From assembly GCA_963556255.1 (NCBI GenBank), contig OY744604.1, positions 26,461,099 through 26,525,098 on the forward strand: a DNA stretch of 64,000 bases, written 5' to 3'. The translations under genes were made by a program, and so were the position numbers. Below the pieces are notes generated by a model. It made no database searches. It had not been told where the DNA came from and worked only from the letters and a program-made list of their open reading frames with translations. Below are positions 1-12,356 of this stretch, piece by piece. Source of the stretch: Allolobophora icterica (taxonomy: Eukaryota; Annelida; Clitellata; Crassiclitellata; Lumbricidae). Numbering within the stretch: position 1 is the stretch's first letter; the number at the start of each line of letters is the position of its first letter.

Positions 1-88
1 AAGGTCGTCACATTTTTTCAGGGGATGAATTCCTAAAAAAAAGTCGTAAAATTTTAGGAGAAAATCATCTTAAAATATGGACTGGCAC

Positions 89-286
89 CAGAGGCTGATC
101 CAGGGGGCAATCCGGCCATGGTCCCCCATTTTTAATTTGTTTATGTTTACACACGTAGTAGACGACGAAATAATTAATTTTTCCGGATGACTAAAAAAAG
201 GTCATCAGATTTTTTCGGAGATGATTTCCTAAAAAAAGTTTCGTTGGTCCTTAAAAACTTTGATAAACCTTCTAGATCCGCCCCTG
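89..286. mobile_element. hAT-type MITE, 198 bp
   Basis: Imperfect terminal inverted repeats (cagaggctgatccag at the left; complement of ctagatccgcccctg at the right) flanked by 8-bp direct duplications ACTGGCAC at 81-88 and 287-294. The TIR starting CAG and the 8-bp duplication indicate a non-autonomous hAT element. No coding capacity. Confidence 0.72.
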
Positions 287-618
287 ACTGGCACCCAGAG
301 ACAAAAGCAAAAGTCGGCACCTATGTCGGTGTGCAAAGCAAATCCATGGAAAGTCCGGTCAAAGCGAAGCAGTTAAGGAAGAGAATCGGAAGCGGCATGT
401 GTAGGAAATGAGTCGTGAAAGACATGTGAGGCTTTAGACGAGATCTGAAGGCATGCGCAACGTTTGCAGAGCCAATGTAATTGTAGAAAGAGATTTCTAT
501 AGCGTCTCTTCTGGCAGACTGCTTAGAGGCGGAAAGTAGCTTCAGAGTCCATTGCTGGCTACGAAACTGGACGGTCGAGAGCTGCCTTTTTTTCCCAAGG
601 ATAGTTTCAGATCAAGAC

Positions 619-1392
619 CAGTGCCGTCTTAACAGCATTGTAGGCCCTGGGCAAAGCAATGCAATGGGGCCCCTGCCGTCCCACGGGAATAAAAATTTAA
701 ACGGGCAATAAAATTAAACCTATAGATTCATTGGTACTTTCAACTTTCACTTTGTAACAAAATGAATGTTTAAACATAAAGAAACAAATTGTCGAGCGAT
801 GCTTAATCAACACAAAATTTTGAACAATAGGGCCTATAACATAAGCCTTGAAATGCAAAACTATTTCAGCATATAAATTAAAATTAATTGTTAGGCTACA
901 CCGTACAGAGAGAGATGGTATTGTTACTCAATAAAAAACATTTATGAAATTTCTTCGCAGGGAATTAATTTATATTTGGTGCAGTCAATAGTCTTCAGGA
1001 TGTCATTTTCTATGCACATTTGTGAAAGCCAGTTCAATCGCTGCTGCCCCATTGTACTGCGAAGCTGATTCTTTATAGGTTTCAATTTTAAAAATGAACG
1101 TTCCTCTGTACAGGTGGTCGTCATCATGCACATCAATACTCTGAGTGCAATTTCAACATTGGGGAAAACAGATTTCAAGTTTTCCAAAATTATATCATAG
1201 AGCAATTATAATAAAGCGAGTTATTCCTAAAAACAGTTTGCCATCCCTGCACTCAAAGCTAAAAAGTTTCACTTCTGCCGCGCGGGGAGGTCAAGAACAT
1301 ATTAATTTATTTGGTCTTTTTAATTTTTTGGAAACCTAGAATCGTAGGCCCCTGGTGACCGCCCAACGTGCCCATGCCTTAACACGGCACTG
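619..1392 (-). mobile_element. hAT element relic with transposase C-terminal fragment
   Basis: 774 bp with terminal inverted repeats cagtgccgtcttaa / ttaacacggcactg and 8-bp duplications ATCAAGAC at 611-618 and 1393-1400. The copy-B locus near 33448 carries the empty site, with a single atcaagac. The minus-strand frame 942-1205 encodes RSFLKLKPIKNQLRSTM, the hAT dimerisation domain (SxxRSFSxLKxIKxxLRSTM pattern). The rest of the transposase is missing, so it is a deletion derivative. Confidence 0.85.
942..1205 (-). pseudogene. hAT transposase dimerisation-domain fragment
   Basis: Residues FPNVEIALRVLMCMMTTTC followed by EERSFLKLKPIKNQLRSTM and RLNWLSQMCIENDI fit the C-terminal hAT dimerisation domain of ZMYM/hAT-like transposases. 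The DNA-binding and catalytic parts are absent, so the fragment cannot be an active enzyme. Confidence 0.75.
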
Positions 1393-3212
1393 ATCAAGAC
1401 AGTCAGAATTCCTGGTCGGAGTCAGCACAGGAGGCGGTAGCGCAGTTATCTTAAACTTAGTCTTACAGACGTTTAGACCGGTCTTCAAAATTATTTGCAT
1501 TCCTAAGGGCAGGCAATACAGTGATTTCAGGATCGGCTATGTAAGGTAATCGTAGTATGGCTAACTAATAGCTATGGGTCTACATTCTGGAATACTATGG
1601 AATAGAGGCTGATATGTCTATATCTTACTAATAAGTATGGGTCTACATTCTGGAATAGAGGCTGATATGTCTGTAACATCTATGTACAATGTTGTACGAT
1701 GTACATCATAGCCTAAAAATGTATGGTGCTCTCCCCCATTGAATTTGCTTTGATTGGAAGTAGCCTACTGTGGTATCCCGGAATTGTAGAAAAGAAACGT
1801 GGTCACTGGTCACCCTCTAAGTCTAGGTCTTATCTAAAATACAGTGATTTCGCGATCGGCTGTGTATCGTAATCGTAAAGTCCAAATTTCTGAAGCGCCA
1901 ATTTAAAGCTGAGTTGTAGCTGGGGTACTTTTAGAGTCTTTGAAACTTTGTCCAGTTTGAGTTCGCTTCTTCAAATGCCAGTAAAAATCGAATTGAAGTA
2001 GTCAAGACGGTTGAAAACAACAACACTAGGCAAACAAAATAAAAGCAGAAAAGGAAATAATAACGTCTATGCTGTGTTTTTAACGCAGAGTAAAGGATCC
2101 ATCTACACTGGAAAGCGGAAAAGAGACGAACAATGCATTCAAACCAGAAAACATTTCAAGTCAGTTCTTTCTTCTTTCATTTCGGTACCGTTAACCACTT
2201 AGTCGCCACCATGCAGCCGTTCACCAAACGCATTCATTATCTGCTAGTCTGCGAACTAATGGGAAGTTCTTTCAATATAGAAACCTGTCCGCTTGGATGG
2301 TATATAGCTAAAGCGCCTTATTTTCACCTTCAGAGTTCATACCTACTGAAATGGATAGGGACATTGAAACATATTGTTATATATAGCTTGCACTGATATA
2401 TTGGTAAAGTCAAGTGGTAGATCGATGGATAACTAGAGAAGTTCCGCTTGAACAGTTTAAGACAGTGTGGTGTCAGTTCCAAGGCTATAATTTAGAAACG
2501 ATAGAAATGGTAGGACTGTTGAACTTGGCATTTGGTTTTGATCTGACGAGACCCTCTTCGTTAGTTTTCTGCCAGAGCTCCTTTCCTAGAATTTTAGGGA
2601 AAACCGAATGTGGTTTACTCGTGTTAGTTAAGACGTCTAAGCTCGATGTTTCGTGTCCTGTGTGAACAACGGCGTTGATATTTTCACTGAGGCTGCTTTT
2701 AAAGCCAACTCTTCGACTGCTGTAAAAGGTTTTGCCTTTGTGTTGACTGTTTTTCTCGCGTGTGGTGAAAGATCGAGAGAACGCTTCGAAAGGCAGACTG
2801 TTGTATATTATTTTGCTGTAAATAAACCTTTTCTATCATAGGTTCGAGGACCACATAGCAATATCTAGGCCTACATACCTAACTAAATCTTAGATATATA
2901 ACTATGTATTACATACGTAAGTACATACATACGTAAAAAATATACCTACATAAATACATATGCATACCTGTGCATACTAAATATACGTGCATACGTACGT
3001 ACAGATGCAAGAGAGTTTCAAAGTCTAGGTCCAGTAAACAACGAAGCTCGTTCAACTAGCAAGCACAAGTTTTAGGTATGGCCAGAGAAGGAAATACAGA
3101 TAACCTAATTGATTAGTCGGGAACCATGTACTGTTGTTAGGCATTGTGGTTGACCAGAGTTAAATGTTGCTGTTATCGAGGCTAAAATAAGAAATATGAT
3201 AATGAATTTCAG

Positions 3213-4110
3213 CTCTTGATTCGAAATACGACAAGGAGACCGGTTTGAAACGCCAGATTCTGCAACTGCGAGCCATGTTGTACAAGCGAGCACTTCATTC
3301 CCTACGGAATTACGTAATCACTTTGATCCAGATTCTGATTCCAGTCCTGTTCACCCTACTCGCCTGCTGCACCCTGATAAAGCCTTCAAAAGAAAAGGAC
3401 ACTCAATACCCACCTCTAAACCTTAGCCTAAGCAATTTTACAGCTCCAATAACTCCATACGACGTCAAACCTCCAATTGCGAACGCCCAGAAACTAGCAT
3501 CTTGCTATGTGGAGAGTATTTCTAAGCAGAGCAAACCTCTAAACATCAGTTCTCAACCGGGATATACCACAATGGATGACTACCTGCTAGAGATCGGGAA
3601 AGATCACGGAGACCAGTACAACTGGAACTATGAGATCGGCGCTACCATAAAAGAAGATCCAGACGGAAAATTGAACATTATCGGATTTTTCAACAATCAA
3701 GCCTACCACACGATCGCTATCTCCTTATCGTACTTGGGAAACACTCTGATGCAATGCTTTGGCAACAAGGAGTACCAGATCGAAACCATCAACCACCCAC
3801 TTCCCAAGAACCGCACGACGAACATCACGCAACAGGTCATTATGACCATCGCTCATGATTCAAGTAGAGGATTCGGTTTCGCCTACTGCGTGTCTTTCGG
3901 AATGGCCTTCCTGTTCAGCACCTTCTTGATTTTCTTGATCAAAGAACGAAAGTCGGGGGCCAAGCAGAGCCAACTCGTGAGCGGAGTCAGGCTGTTTAAT
4001 TTCTGGATGGCGACGTTTTTGTGGGATTTCGTCAACTACCTCGTTCCGTGTATCTTCATAATCGTCGTCATTCTGAGCTTTCACACCGAGGGTTACTGGG
4101 AAAATGTTGG
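3213..4110 (+). CDS. Copy A exon 1 in window: TM7, ECD2, TM8, TM9
   Basis: Acceptor after aatttcag at 3212, donor gtgagt at 4111. The exon opens [21 protein letters not shown] and continues with [10 protein letters not shown], the ABCA second-half TM7 entry. A roughly 170-residue extracellular loop with N-x-S/T sites follows, then TM8 and the [17 protein letters not shown] block typical of second-half TMDs. It enters in phase 1 and leaves in phase 2. Five codons longer than the copy-B exon. Confidence 0.93.
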
Positions 4111-7100
4111 GTGAGTATACCGTATTTAGATGCAACCCTCCAAATCTCGTTCATTGTACTCACAATCTGACTATAAAAGATGGAACGTAATAGAGAAAGA
4201 AGATGAAAAGAACTAGAAGAAAAGGAACAAGCAGGAGAAGAAGCACGAGGAAGAGAATGAGTAGAGAATTAGAAGAGAAGGCGGCAGAGAGTTGGTATCA
4301 GTGGAAGGAGTCGAAGATGATGATGAAGATGATGAAAAAGAAGAATGGGAGGATGAGGAAGAATAAGAAGGAGGATATTGTTGATGATGATGATGATGAT
4401 GCTGATGATGATGGTGATGATGTATTGTATTGTATCAATCAATCAATCAATCAATCAATATCATTTATTGGCATCAACGACAGTATTTAATCATGAGCTG
4501 TGAATGTTTAACATAAGAACTCGATAGTATATGCAGACTCGCATAATAATGCAAAGAAAAAAAATTAAAACTCATTTGGTAATAACATTTGGAATTCGTC
4601 GCGAGTTCTTTAAACATGTCAGTAAATGAAATCTTTAGTACCTGGTAAATAAAACATAGAACTGTCATCAACCGCAAATGGCAGCCCCCGAGGGACATAG
4701 GTCCCACTAATGCAGGTATGCCGACATGACAATGTACATTATTCAGATTGATGCAGTAGGACTGTGGTATCTTTGTCGTTTCATGCTACATAATCAGGTG
4801 ACATGCACGCAAAGAGTGAATCTTAGCTATCTTAACTATCCTTAACTACTGTTTCCGTCTCCAGTGTGACGCCCGTTCAGTTAGGATATTCATCTTAGAT
4901 AATCATATCCTGAGGCTGACTCAATTCATATCAGAGGATGAGAGGACGTATCGTAGTTTCTTTTTAAATAGAAACACACTCTTACTAGATCTTATGTAAT
5001 GAGGCAGTAAACATTTATAAAGCGCCTCTCAAAGTGTTCGCTAAAAACAGAGGCGCTCCCAGTGCGCAAGACCCAGTGAATAGAATGTGGTTTTAAGACA
5101 ACGGAACGAGGCACTTGGGCCACCAGCCAATGAAGAGGCACGTGTCAATGGAGGGAGTTGTTTCCATAGAACAGGACCAATGCAAGTAAAGGCTCGAGTT
5201 TTGGCCATAGTGATCCTGGCTCGTGGCACAAAAAGATCATGGCGATTAAGCGATCGTAAAGGACAGAGGGAAGTAGCTGAAACTGGCAGACGAACACCTG
5301 GCAGACGAACAACTGGCAGACGAACACCACAGAGGTACTTGGGTACTAAGCCTGTATACTATGTATAGGACCGAAGGACTAAAGCGACAACCTTATATTA
5401 TGATTAGAACGATGATGATGATTATACGACAACGACGCTCACAAGGGGGAAACTTCAGATATATAGTGTGATCGATTTTATTTTCGTAGCCTCTGCATAT
5501 GAAGGCCAGCGGGTAGTAGTGGCTAATCCTCTTCTTCGCCCCGATCTCATCACCATCAGTGTATATTTAATAGCTGACTACGCTACTGAAAAAGACATTT
5601 AATATAACTCCTCTGAAGGACTCTGAATTTCGGACGTCTGAGCTGATGAATAAGCACTGAAATATGATTTCGTAGACAGAGTGAAACTCAAAAGATGATT
5701 GTTTAGCGATTGTTTAATTCGGGTATAACTTAATTTCAGCATTGTCTTACTGGATTTGCTACTCTACGGTTGGTCCATGTTGTCCTTTACCTACCTATTT
5801 TCCTTACTTTTTGAAGAAGCGTCAGTCGGATTTGTTTGGCTTTCCGTTATCAATATTGTTACCGGTAAGCAATCCTCGTAATTCCTTAATCCTGGTAGCC
5901 ATCTTGCTTAAATTACTATCAACGACACAACAGTCGCAGAAAATCGAACGAAACAGTTGGCAAGGAAATTGCATTAATCTGTACTGAAATATTTTCAAAG
6001 AAAGCGCCGATATTAAATATCGGTGTTTTCACTTTTGTTCTGGTGTATAATGTAGGCCTATATTCTCTAAAATTGAGGCTAAGAATAATGTCACGTCCTC
6101 TTCTGAATGAAACAGAGATGTTTTAGACTTAGTCCACTATTCATCGTATAGATTGTATATTTATAATGTATAACTGTAATATCAGTTATACCTTTACAGC
6201 CATTTTTCCAAAAAGTGGATTTGACCCACTCTTATTTGCAATCTGCAAATATCCGTAATTTAAGCCCCAGCATGCCGATATGTTAACTTCTGAAGTATTA
6301 TTCTGTATTGAAATAAAAGGCTGCGTTAGAAGCATATTCGTAGACTCTGGGGGCAGCCGGGACACCAAACCGGGGCACAATACCTGAATTGGACTGTACA
6401 CCCAATGCAACAAATGTAGAATGAATAACCAACCCCCCCCCAATATTTTGGACAAGTTTACGCGAGTGGATTAAGGAATATGCAGCTGAGATGAGACCAC
6501 AGTTCTATCTCCTTCAACACTGTATTTTAATATCACAACACTACGCATACGTTACAGTGTGGTTATGTTCCTATTGAAGGGACTCTTGCACCAGTCGTTA
6601 TCGAAATGATGAAAATGGTTGCGACTGAAAAAGGCTCGAAAACAATGAAATGGATATGCTACGCCATCTTTCCTAATTACTGCTTCAGCGTGGCTCTTCA
6701 GGACATCTACAACAACCACAACAACCAAAAAGCCTGCAACGAAATGGCCAAAGGAGAGAAACTTGCCGATTTCTGCGCAACTGTGAAACAGACTGGTCTT
6801 CCCCATCCTTGTTGTCCAGGTACAAGATATTTGTGTGGAGTTTTCGGAAAGAAATGTGAATAGGTGAAAAATCTATCGCGCAATATAAATTTAGTGGTAG
6901 ATCAATGTTTAGTGTATGCAGTATGAGAATTGTAGAAAAAAAGACTGGGGGGGGTAGACTTTGATTCATATGGAGTTGGGGTGTGCAATGAAGGCTTAAC
7001 TATGGGCCCTAAGAAAGACTAGAGGTTGAACTTCAACTCCCCGACAATTCTCACCCTGAGTGTTTGCTTCTTTGTACGAATGTAGATATGTATGCACATG

Positions 7101-10100
7101 CATGTATATATGCATGCATTTATTGTCACTCCTCACTACAAAGCAGCTTCATCCTCAAACGGCGAACACTTCAACAAGACAGCTGCAACATCGACAACTC
7201 AGCAACTCGGTCGGTCACGTGACAAAGAGCTGTAAGAGGAGTAAACCTCATTCGGTTCTCCTACGAAAGTCTAAATAACTTAGCCATGGCAGAAATCTAA
7301 CAAACAGGTTATCGTGAGACAAAATCTAGATGCCAAGCTCTCTCATCCTAACACGAATTAGGCCTATATAGACTCAGTCTTGTTGTCAAGACCTTAAACC
7401 TCAAGACCAAGACCAAGACTTTGAACCTCGAGACCAAGACCAAGACCAAGACTTTGAACCTCGAGACCAAGACCAAGACTTTGAACCTCGAGACCAAGAC
7501 CAAGGCCAAGACTTTGAACCTCAAGACCAAGACCGAGACTCCTTGATACATGGGCTAACCGCGCTTTATATACGCTAGTTTCCTGCTAAAACACTCAGCG
7601 TACAATCCTTTTACTAGGCACCTGGCCAGTCTGCCCTTACATGCAAAAATGTAAATACGTAATGGAACTAAATATTGTCAAAAGTCTTCCTCTGGCAACC
7701 GTGCTCCTTCGGCCCACACTAAACCCATAAGTTCCCCATAACCACTGGTTGCACAAATGTTTCGATGTTATGGCCAATGAGGGCCAAATTTTTTCGAAGG
7801 CGCACTTACCTAGCCTAGGCTACTATTTATTTTTCTTGAAGACAATTAATTGTTGTTTTCCAATACTAATAATAAAATAACATAAATCTCATGACATCAA
7901 CTTTTTATGTAACGCAACCCTCATTGGCCGGCCAACTGCTCACAAAATACTAATCAATACTAATCAATACACTGGCGGCAGCTCTGCTGCCACAGGCTGC
8001 ATGAAGGTCCTAGCCGAAGGCCAACCGCCGCTTCAAACTAATGAATATTCATGCGAATGACGTCACTGTTTACAAATTCACTGGCTTGGCCGAAGGCCAG
8101 CCGCCGCTTCAAACCAATGAATATTCATGAACAATTAAGTAACTGTTTACAAAATGGCGTCTATATTCAAACGGTCTGAGGCTTGTTTTCAACCATCATT
8201 CAAAGTAAATTTAAATATACCCTTAAAGGCTGTTCTTCTAAACTACCGGTTTTAAACATTTACTTAGCTAGCGAATAGGCGGTAAGGGCCAATTTCAAAT
8301 GTAAGCGTTTGCACCGTATATGCTTATCCTTCAATCATAATCGTAATAATTAACTACAAATTTCTAAGGCGCTACTCTTAAGCTTAGCGCGGATCACAAG
8401 CTTATTCACGAGCGCACAACTTGAGCCTAAAAGCATTTGAAGGGCCAAATAAAGTAGCCTATCGTTAACAAATAAAAATGGGCGTAGGGAGTTCGCTGTC
8501 ATCATATTACTTCTATAGAGTAGACCACTAACTGATAGCGGCAATTCTCACAACAATGCCACCTACATAGAAAATTATTTATTGCCTTTTCCTTGTTAGT
8601 AGTTTTATGTCACTTTGACTTTCTGAAATTTCTTTCGAAATAGTTTCATGTCCTTGAAACAAGACATTTGAAAGCTGCCTTATGAAAGAGACTTGGGATT
8701 GGATCAGTTTTTGTTTAACATTTCAATGCTTTGATGCTCTGAAGTTACCAAATGCATAATAAATCTCACACACATTGGAAAACGCATTTTAAAATTGTAT
8801 ATAAACCGTCTGAGGACGGGCAATCATCCAGTTATGAATAACACGGCAGCGTTTTATGTTCATGAGCGTAATAATCACTTCGCAAACAGTAAGTTGCTCT
8901 GTCTGTTATTCCTCTGTTGTTTGGTTGAATTCAATCTAATCTCAATTAATGACTTGTGTAACGCCGTTGAAATGATGTCCAAGCCATCAGTCGATGGTAG
9001 CTTAAAGGGAAATCGCGAAAAATCCTCATTGTCCATCGGATAAAGCTGATAGATCAGGAAAGCCAGAAGCAGGATGCGGCGAGTGAGTAAGTAGAAAATA
9101 TGAGCAACAACCGTATGCAAAAGACTGTTATTGTGTTTAAAGGCAATTGTGAGCCAGATTGCATCGAAACGGCTGACAACTACCTGTCGTTGACGTCTCC
9201 TGGTGTGGGTTTTGCAATGATCTTCATGTCCATTCAAGGCGTCGCCTTCTTCATCATTCTCGCCATCGTTGAAACTGACCTATTCGGACGCCTGTTCCAC
9301 GCCATCACACCGAGCCGAGTGAATCAGACCATGCTCACCGAAATGAATACTGATGAACATGGGAAGATCATCGAAGACTCGGATGTGGCAAATGAGCGAC
9401 AGCGCATCACGTCGAATCCGATACGAGAACTCGTCAAGACGGAATCAGTCGTCACCAAGGATCTGACGAAGCTCTATAAAAACTTTGTGGCCGTTAACCA
9501 GTTGAGTATCGGAATCTCTCAGAAGGAATGCTTCGGTCTCCTGGGCGTCAACGGAGCCGGAAAGACGACCACCTTCAAGATGCTGACCGGAGAAATCCGG
9601 CCATCCTTCGGAAGCGCCTATATTGCTGGGATAAGCGTCCAAGACGACCTTGCACAGGTGCATCAGAAGATCGGCTACTGTCCGCAGTTTGACTCCATCA
9701 TCGACCAGATGACTGTTCACGAGACGCTCTGGATGTACGCATGCGCGCACGGAATTCCGGCTGAGGTCCGACAAGAGGTCATCGACCGACTCATTGAACG
9801 TCTGACGCTTAAGCCATTCACCAAAAAACTTGCCGGAACTCTCAGGTCAGCATCAAATTTTTACTAGTATTTTTATTATTTATCTCAGGTACAAGTAATC
9901 CTTCAGGATCTCAAATATTAGGGATGGCATTATTCTGGAATGGCTAGTCTTCGCTGTTGTTGTCCTCAGTGTCGAAAGTGGTAATTATCACTAAAAACCG
10001 TGTCCCTACATAACTTAAAATAATTCATGCATATAACCATCAATTTTAATGAAACTTCATAATAATGAAGCTTGATAGTCCAGCTAAGTGCTGTATACAT

Positions 10101-11548
10101 TATTTTTTTTATAAAAAGCTGAACCCGCCTAAACTATAATTATGTCACGACAACCCTCGGAAAATGGTGTTTACCGAGGAAGATAAACATTTCATAACCC
10201 AAAAGAATTAAAAAATCACGGTACAAAACGTTTTTTAAAGGAATTTTCAAATAAAGGGTTGATTCATGGTAGATTTAATGTTCTCCTTTCAAAGATCGAT
10301 AAAACTGGATCTTTTTTTTATCGTCGACCCGGTAGAGGCCGCCCGCTAACGGCCAGAACGGTTGACAATGAGACTTTTGAGTTAGGCCTACTGCAAACTG
10401 AAACACCTGATTTCATTCCGCCTCCTTTGTGGCCACCTAAATCAGGTAAAATCAGGTCAAGTATAAAATATGGAGTGTCGTGCAAGAAAAGGTGTACAGA
10501 TATCGAATACATGATGTCAACGAGTTGCGTCATCGAGTTTTGGAGGGATGGGACGAATTGGATCAGCGCATCGTTGAAGTCAGTCAAGCAGCGCTGTATG
10601 CGTCTTTGCGCATGCGTGGATGCCCAAGGATATCAATTTGAACTTAAACTTTAAGTTTCTTAATGCTCTCTAATAACTCCCGTACCTTTACTTAAAATTT
10701 CTTTGACATAAACTTATATCTGAGGAAGTTATCGTAAAATATGCAAGGACACGGTTTTTTATGACTCACCGTGTATAATACTAGCAGGTTTACCCGGCGT
10801 TGCCCGGGGTTATAAGTTTCAATCCCTGTAGCGAATAAGCAACAAATTTAGGTATATGTTTAAATGCGTGTAGCGAATAAGGAAGAAATTTAGGCGACCT
10901 GTGGGGGAGACTGCTTTGCAGTCTAGGCGTGGACTGACTGCTTCGCAGTCGCCCTCTGGCGACGACTGCTTCGCAGTCGGGGAGACTGCTTTGCAGTCTC
11001 CCGTGGACTGACTGCTTCGCAGTCGAGTGGCGACGACTGCTTCGCAGTCTCCCGTGGACTGACTGCTTCGCAGTCGAAGAGGGTGAAGCCGGCGTTGGCG
11101 GGTTCAAGAAAACGCCAGAAATCTAGCCCTCACTGCCCTTAGTAAAGCAGAGTCTTTGAACATACAATTTTGCTGTAAAACGATGAATATAGTTCGATTC
11201 GATCGTAATTAAATTTTGTGAGAAAGTAAACAACGTCGTTATTTGCATTATTAATGACGTTAGGGAATTCCCGCGCCATAAATAGAAGCGCTTCGCGCTG
11301 GGTCGTCATGGACGGTCGGTTGGGTAGAGTTTTGGGGGATTTTCACCATGTTAGCGGTGAAAAGGGGGTACGCGAACCCCTCCACTGGGTGTCCGAAGCC
11401 GAGGCCGACACAGTCGTGAAGGTTTCGAGTGAAAAGGTGCAAAATTGTAGAAGTTAAGCCCGGTCAAACAGACAGACAGAGAGACAGACAGACAGACAGA
11501 CACACAGAATTCTCGCTTTATTTATATAGATTATTATTATTATTGTTG

Positions 11549-11641
<93 letters not shown>

Positions 11642-12267
11642 GTTTAAGATATAATCCTTGAGGAACCAAAAATGACCGGAGAAAATTCGAAGTCATCTGG
11701 AACTGCAACAACTCGTCGCGTTTAGGCAGTACATGAGAAGTAATACAGAAGGCATGGTAGTGAAGCGCTGAAATGCAATAGCAAGACTATGCAAGAGACT
11801 GCCATTTAGGTTTAGTCTCGGAAGTATTAGTTGGACAACGACCCAAGATTGGGACAAAATCAAACCCAATGTTTGATTTATTATTACCGTCCTGTTGTTG
11901 TTGTGGTTGTTGTCGTTGTTGTTGTTATTATTATATTTTTTATGCCCCGAGGTATACAGGATCCCTCAGGGACTTCAATATTAATTAATAAAAATAATAT
12001 TTTCGTTTAATATTTTCAAACTGACAATAACGCTGTATGATTACAAATCAGTATGAACCGATGTTCACAAGTTATTACAGGAGTCGAATTTAACTGTATA
12101 CGGCAGCCATGCAAGGCGCCGATCACGTCATACATCTCATTTTTAACAACGCGCCATCTGGCGAATGAAAATAGGTTGAGTGGACCGGTTCGGGAAGCGA
12201 TCCGCTACCGCTTGCTCTTCACGCCAGTGATGTTGCCACTACTCTATGGACCCCCAATTAATGTTAC

Positions 12268-12356
<89 letters not shown>

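Larger units (their letters stand above)
1..3212. other. Intron of copy A upstream of the TM7 exon
   Basis: No exon found. Blocks at about 331-618, 1393-1560 and 2087-2340 match copy-B sequence at 33171-33600 and 35399-35680, so this intron was duplicated with the gene. Two hAT-type insertions (89-286, 619-1392) are described separately. A roughly 60-bp direct repeat with gggtctacattctggaata lies near 1577 and 1636, and a tacata-rich tract covers about 2880-3000. Short open frames here, including one after gccaccatg at 2204-2212, are not conserved in copy B. Confidence 0.7.

Noticed and set aside
2133..2396. Open frame after a gccaccatg context, partly duplicated at 35545
   Set aside because: The copy-B version has an early stop and changed residues; conservation is better explained by intron duplication.
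3000..3100. Possible small linker exon just before 3100 (matched at about 45960-46035)
   Set aside because: The copy-B equivalent lacks the acceptor AG and contains stops in all frames.
3860..4135. Minus-strand open frames opposite transporter exons (also 9445-9774, 51700-52074, 46834-47046)
   Set aside because: Antisense shadows of well-supported exons with no domain content.
6558..6579. Upstream acceptor for the copy-A exon at 6580
   Set aside because: Using the AG at 6556-6557 leaves the frame one base out; the AG at 6578-6579 restores it in both paralogues.
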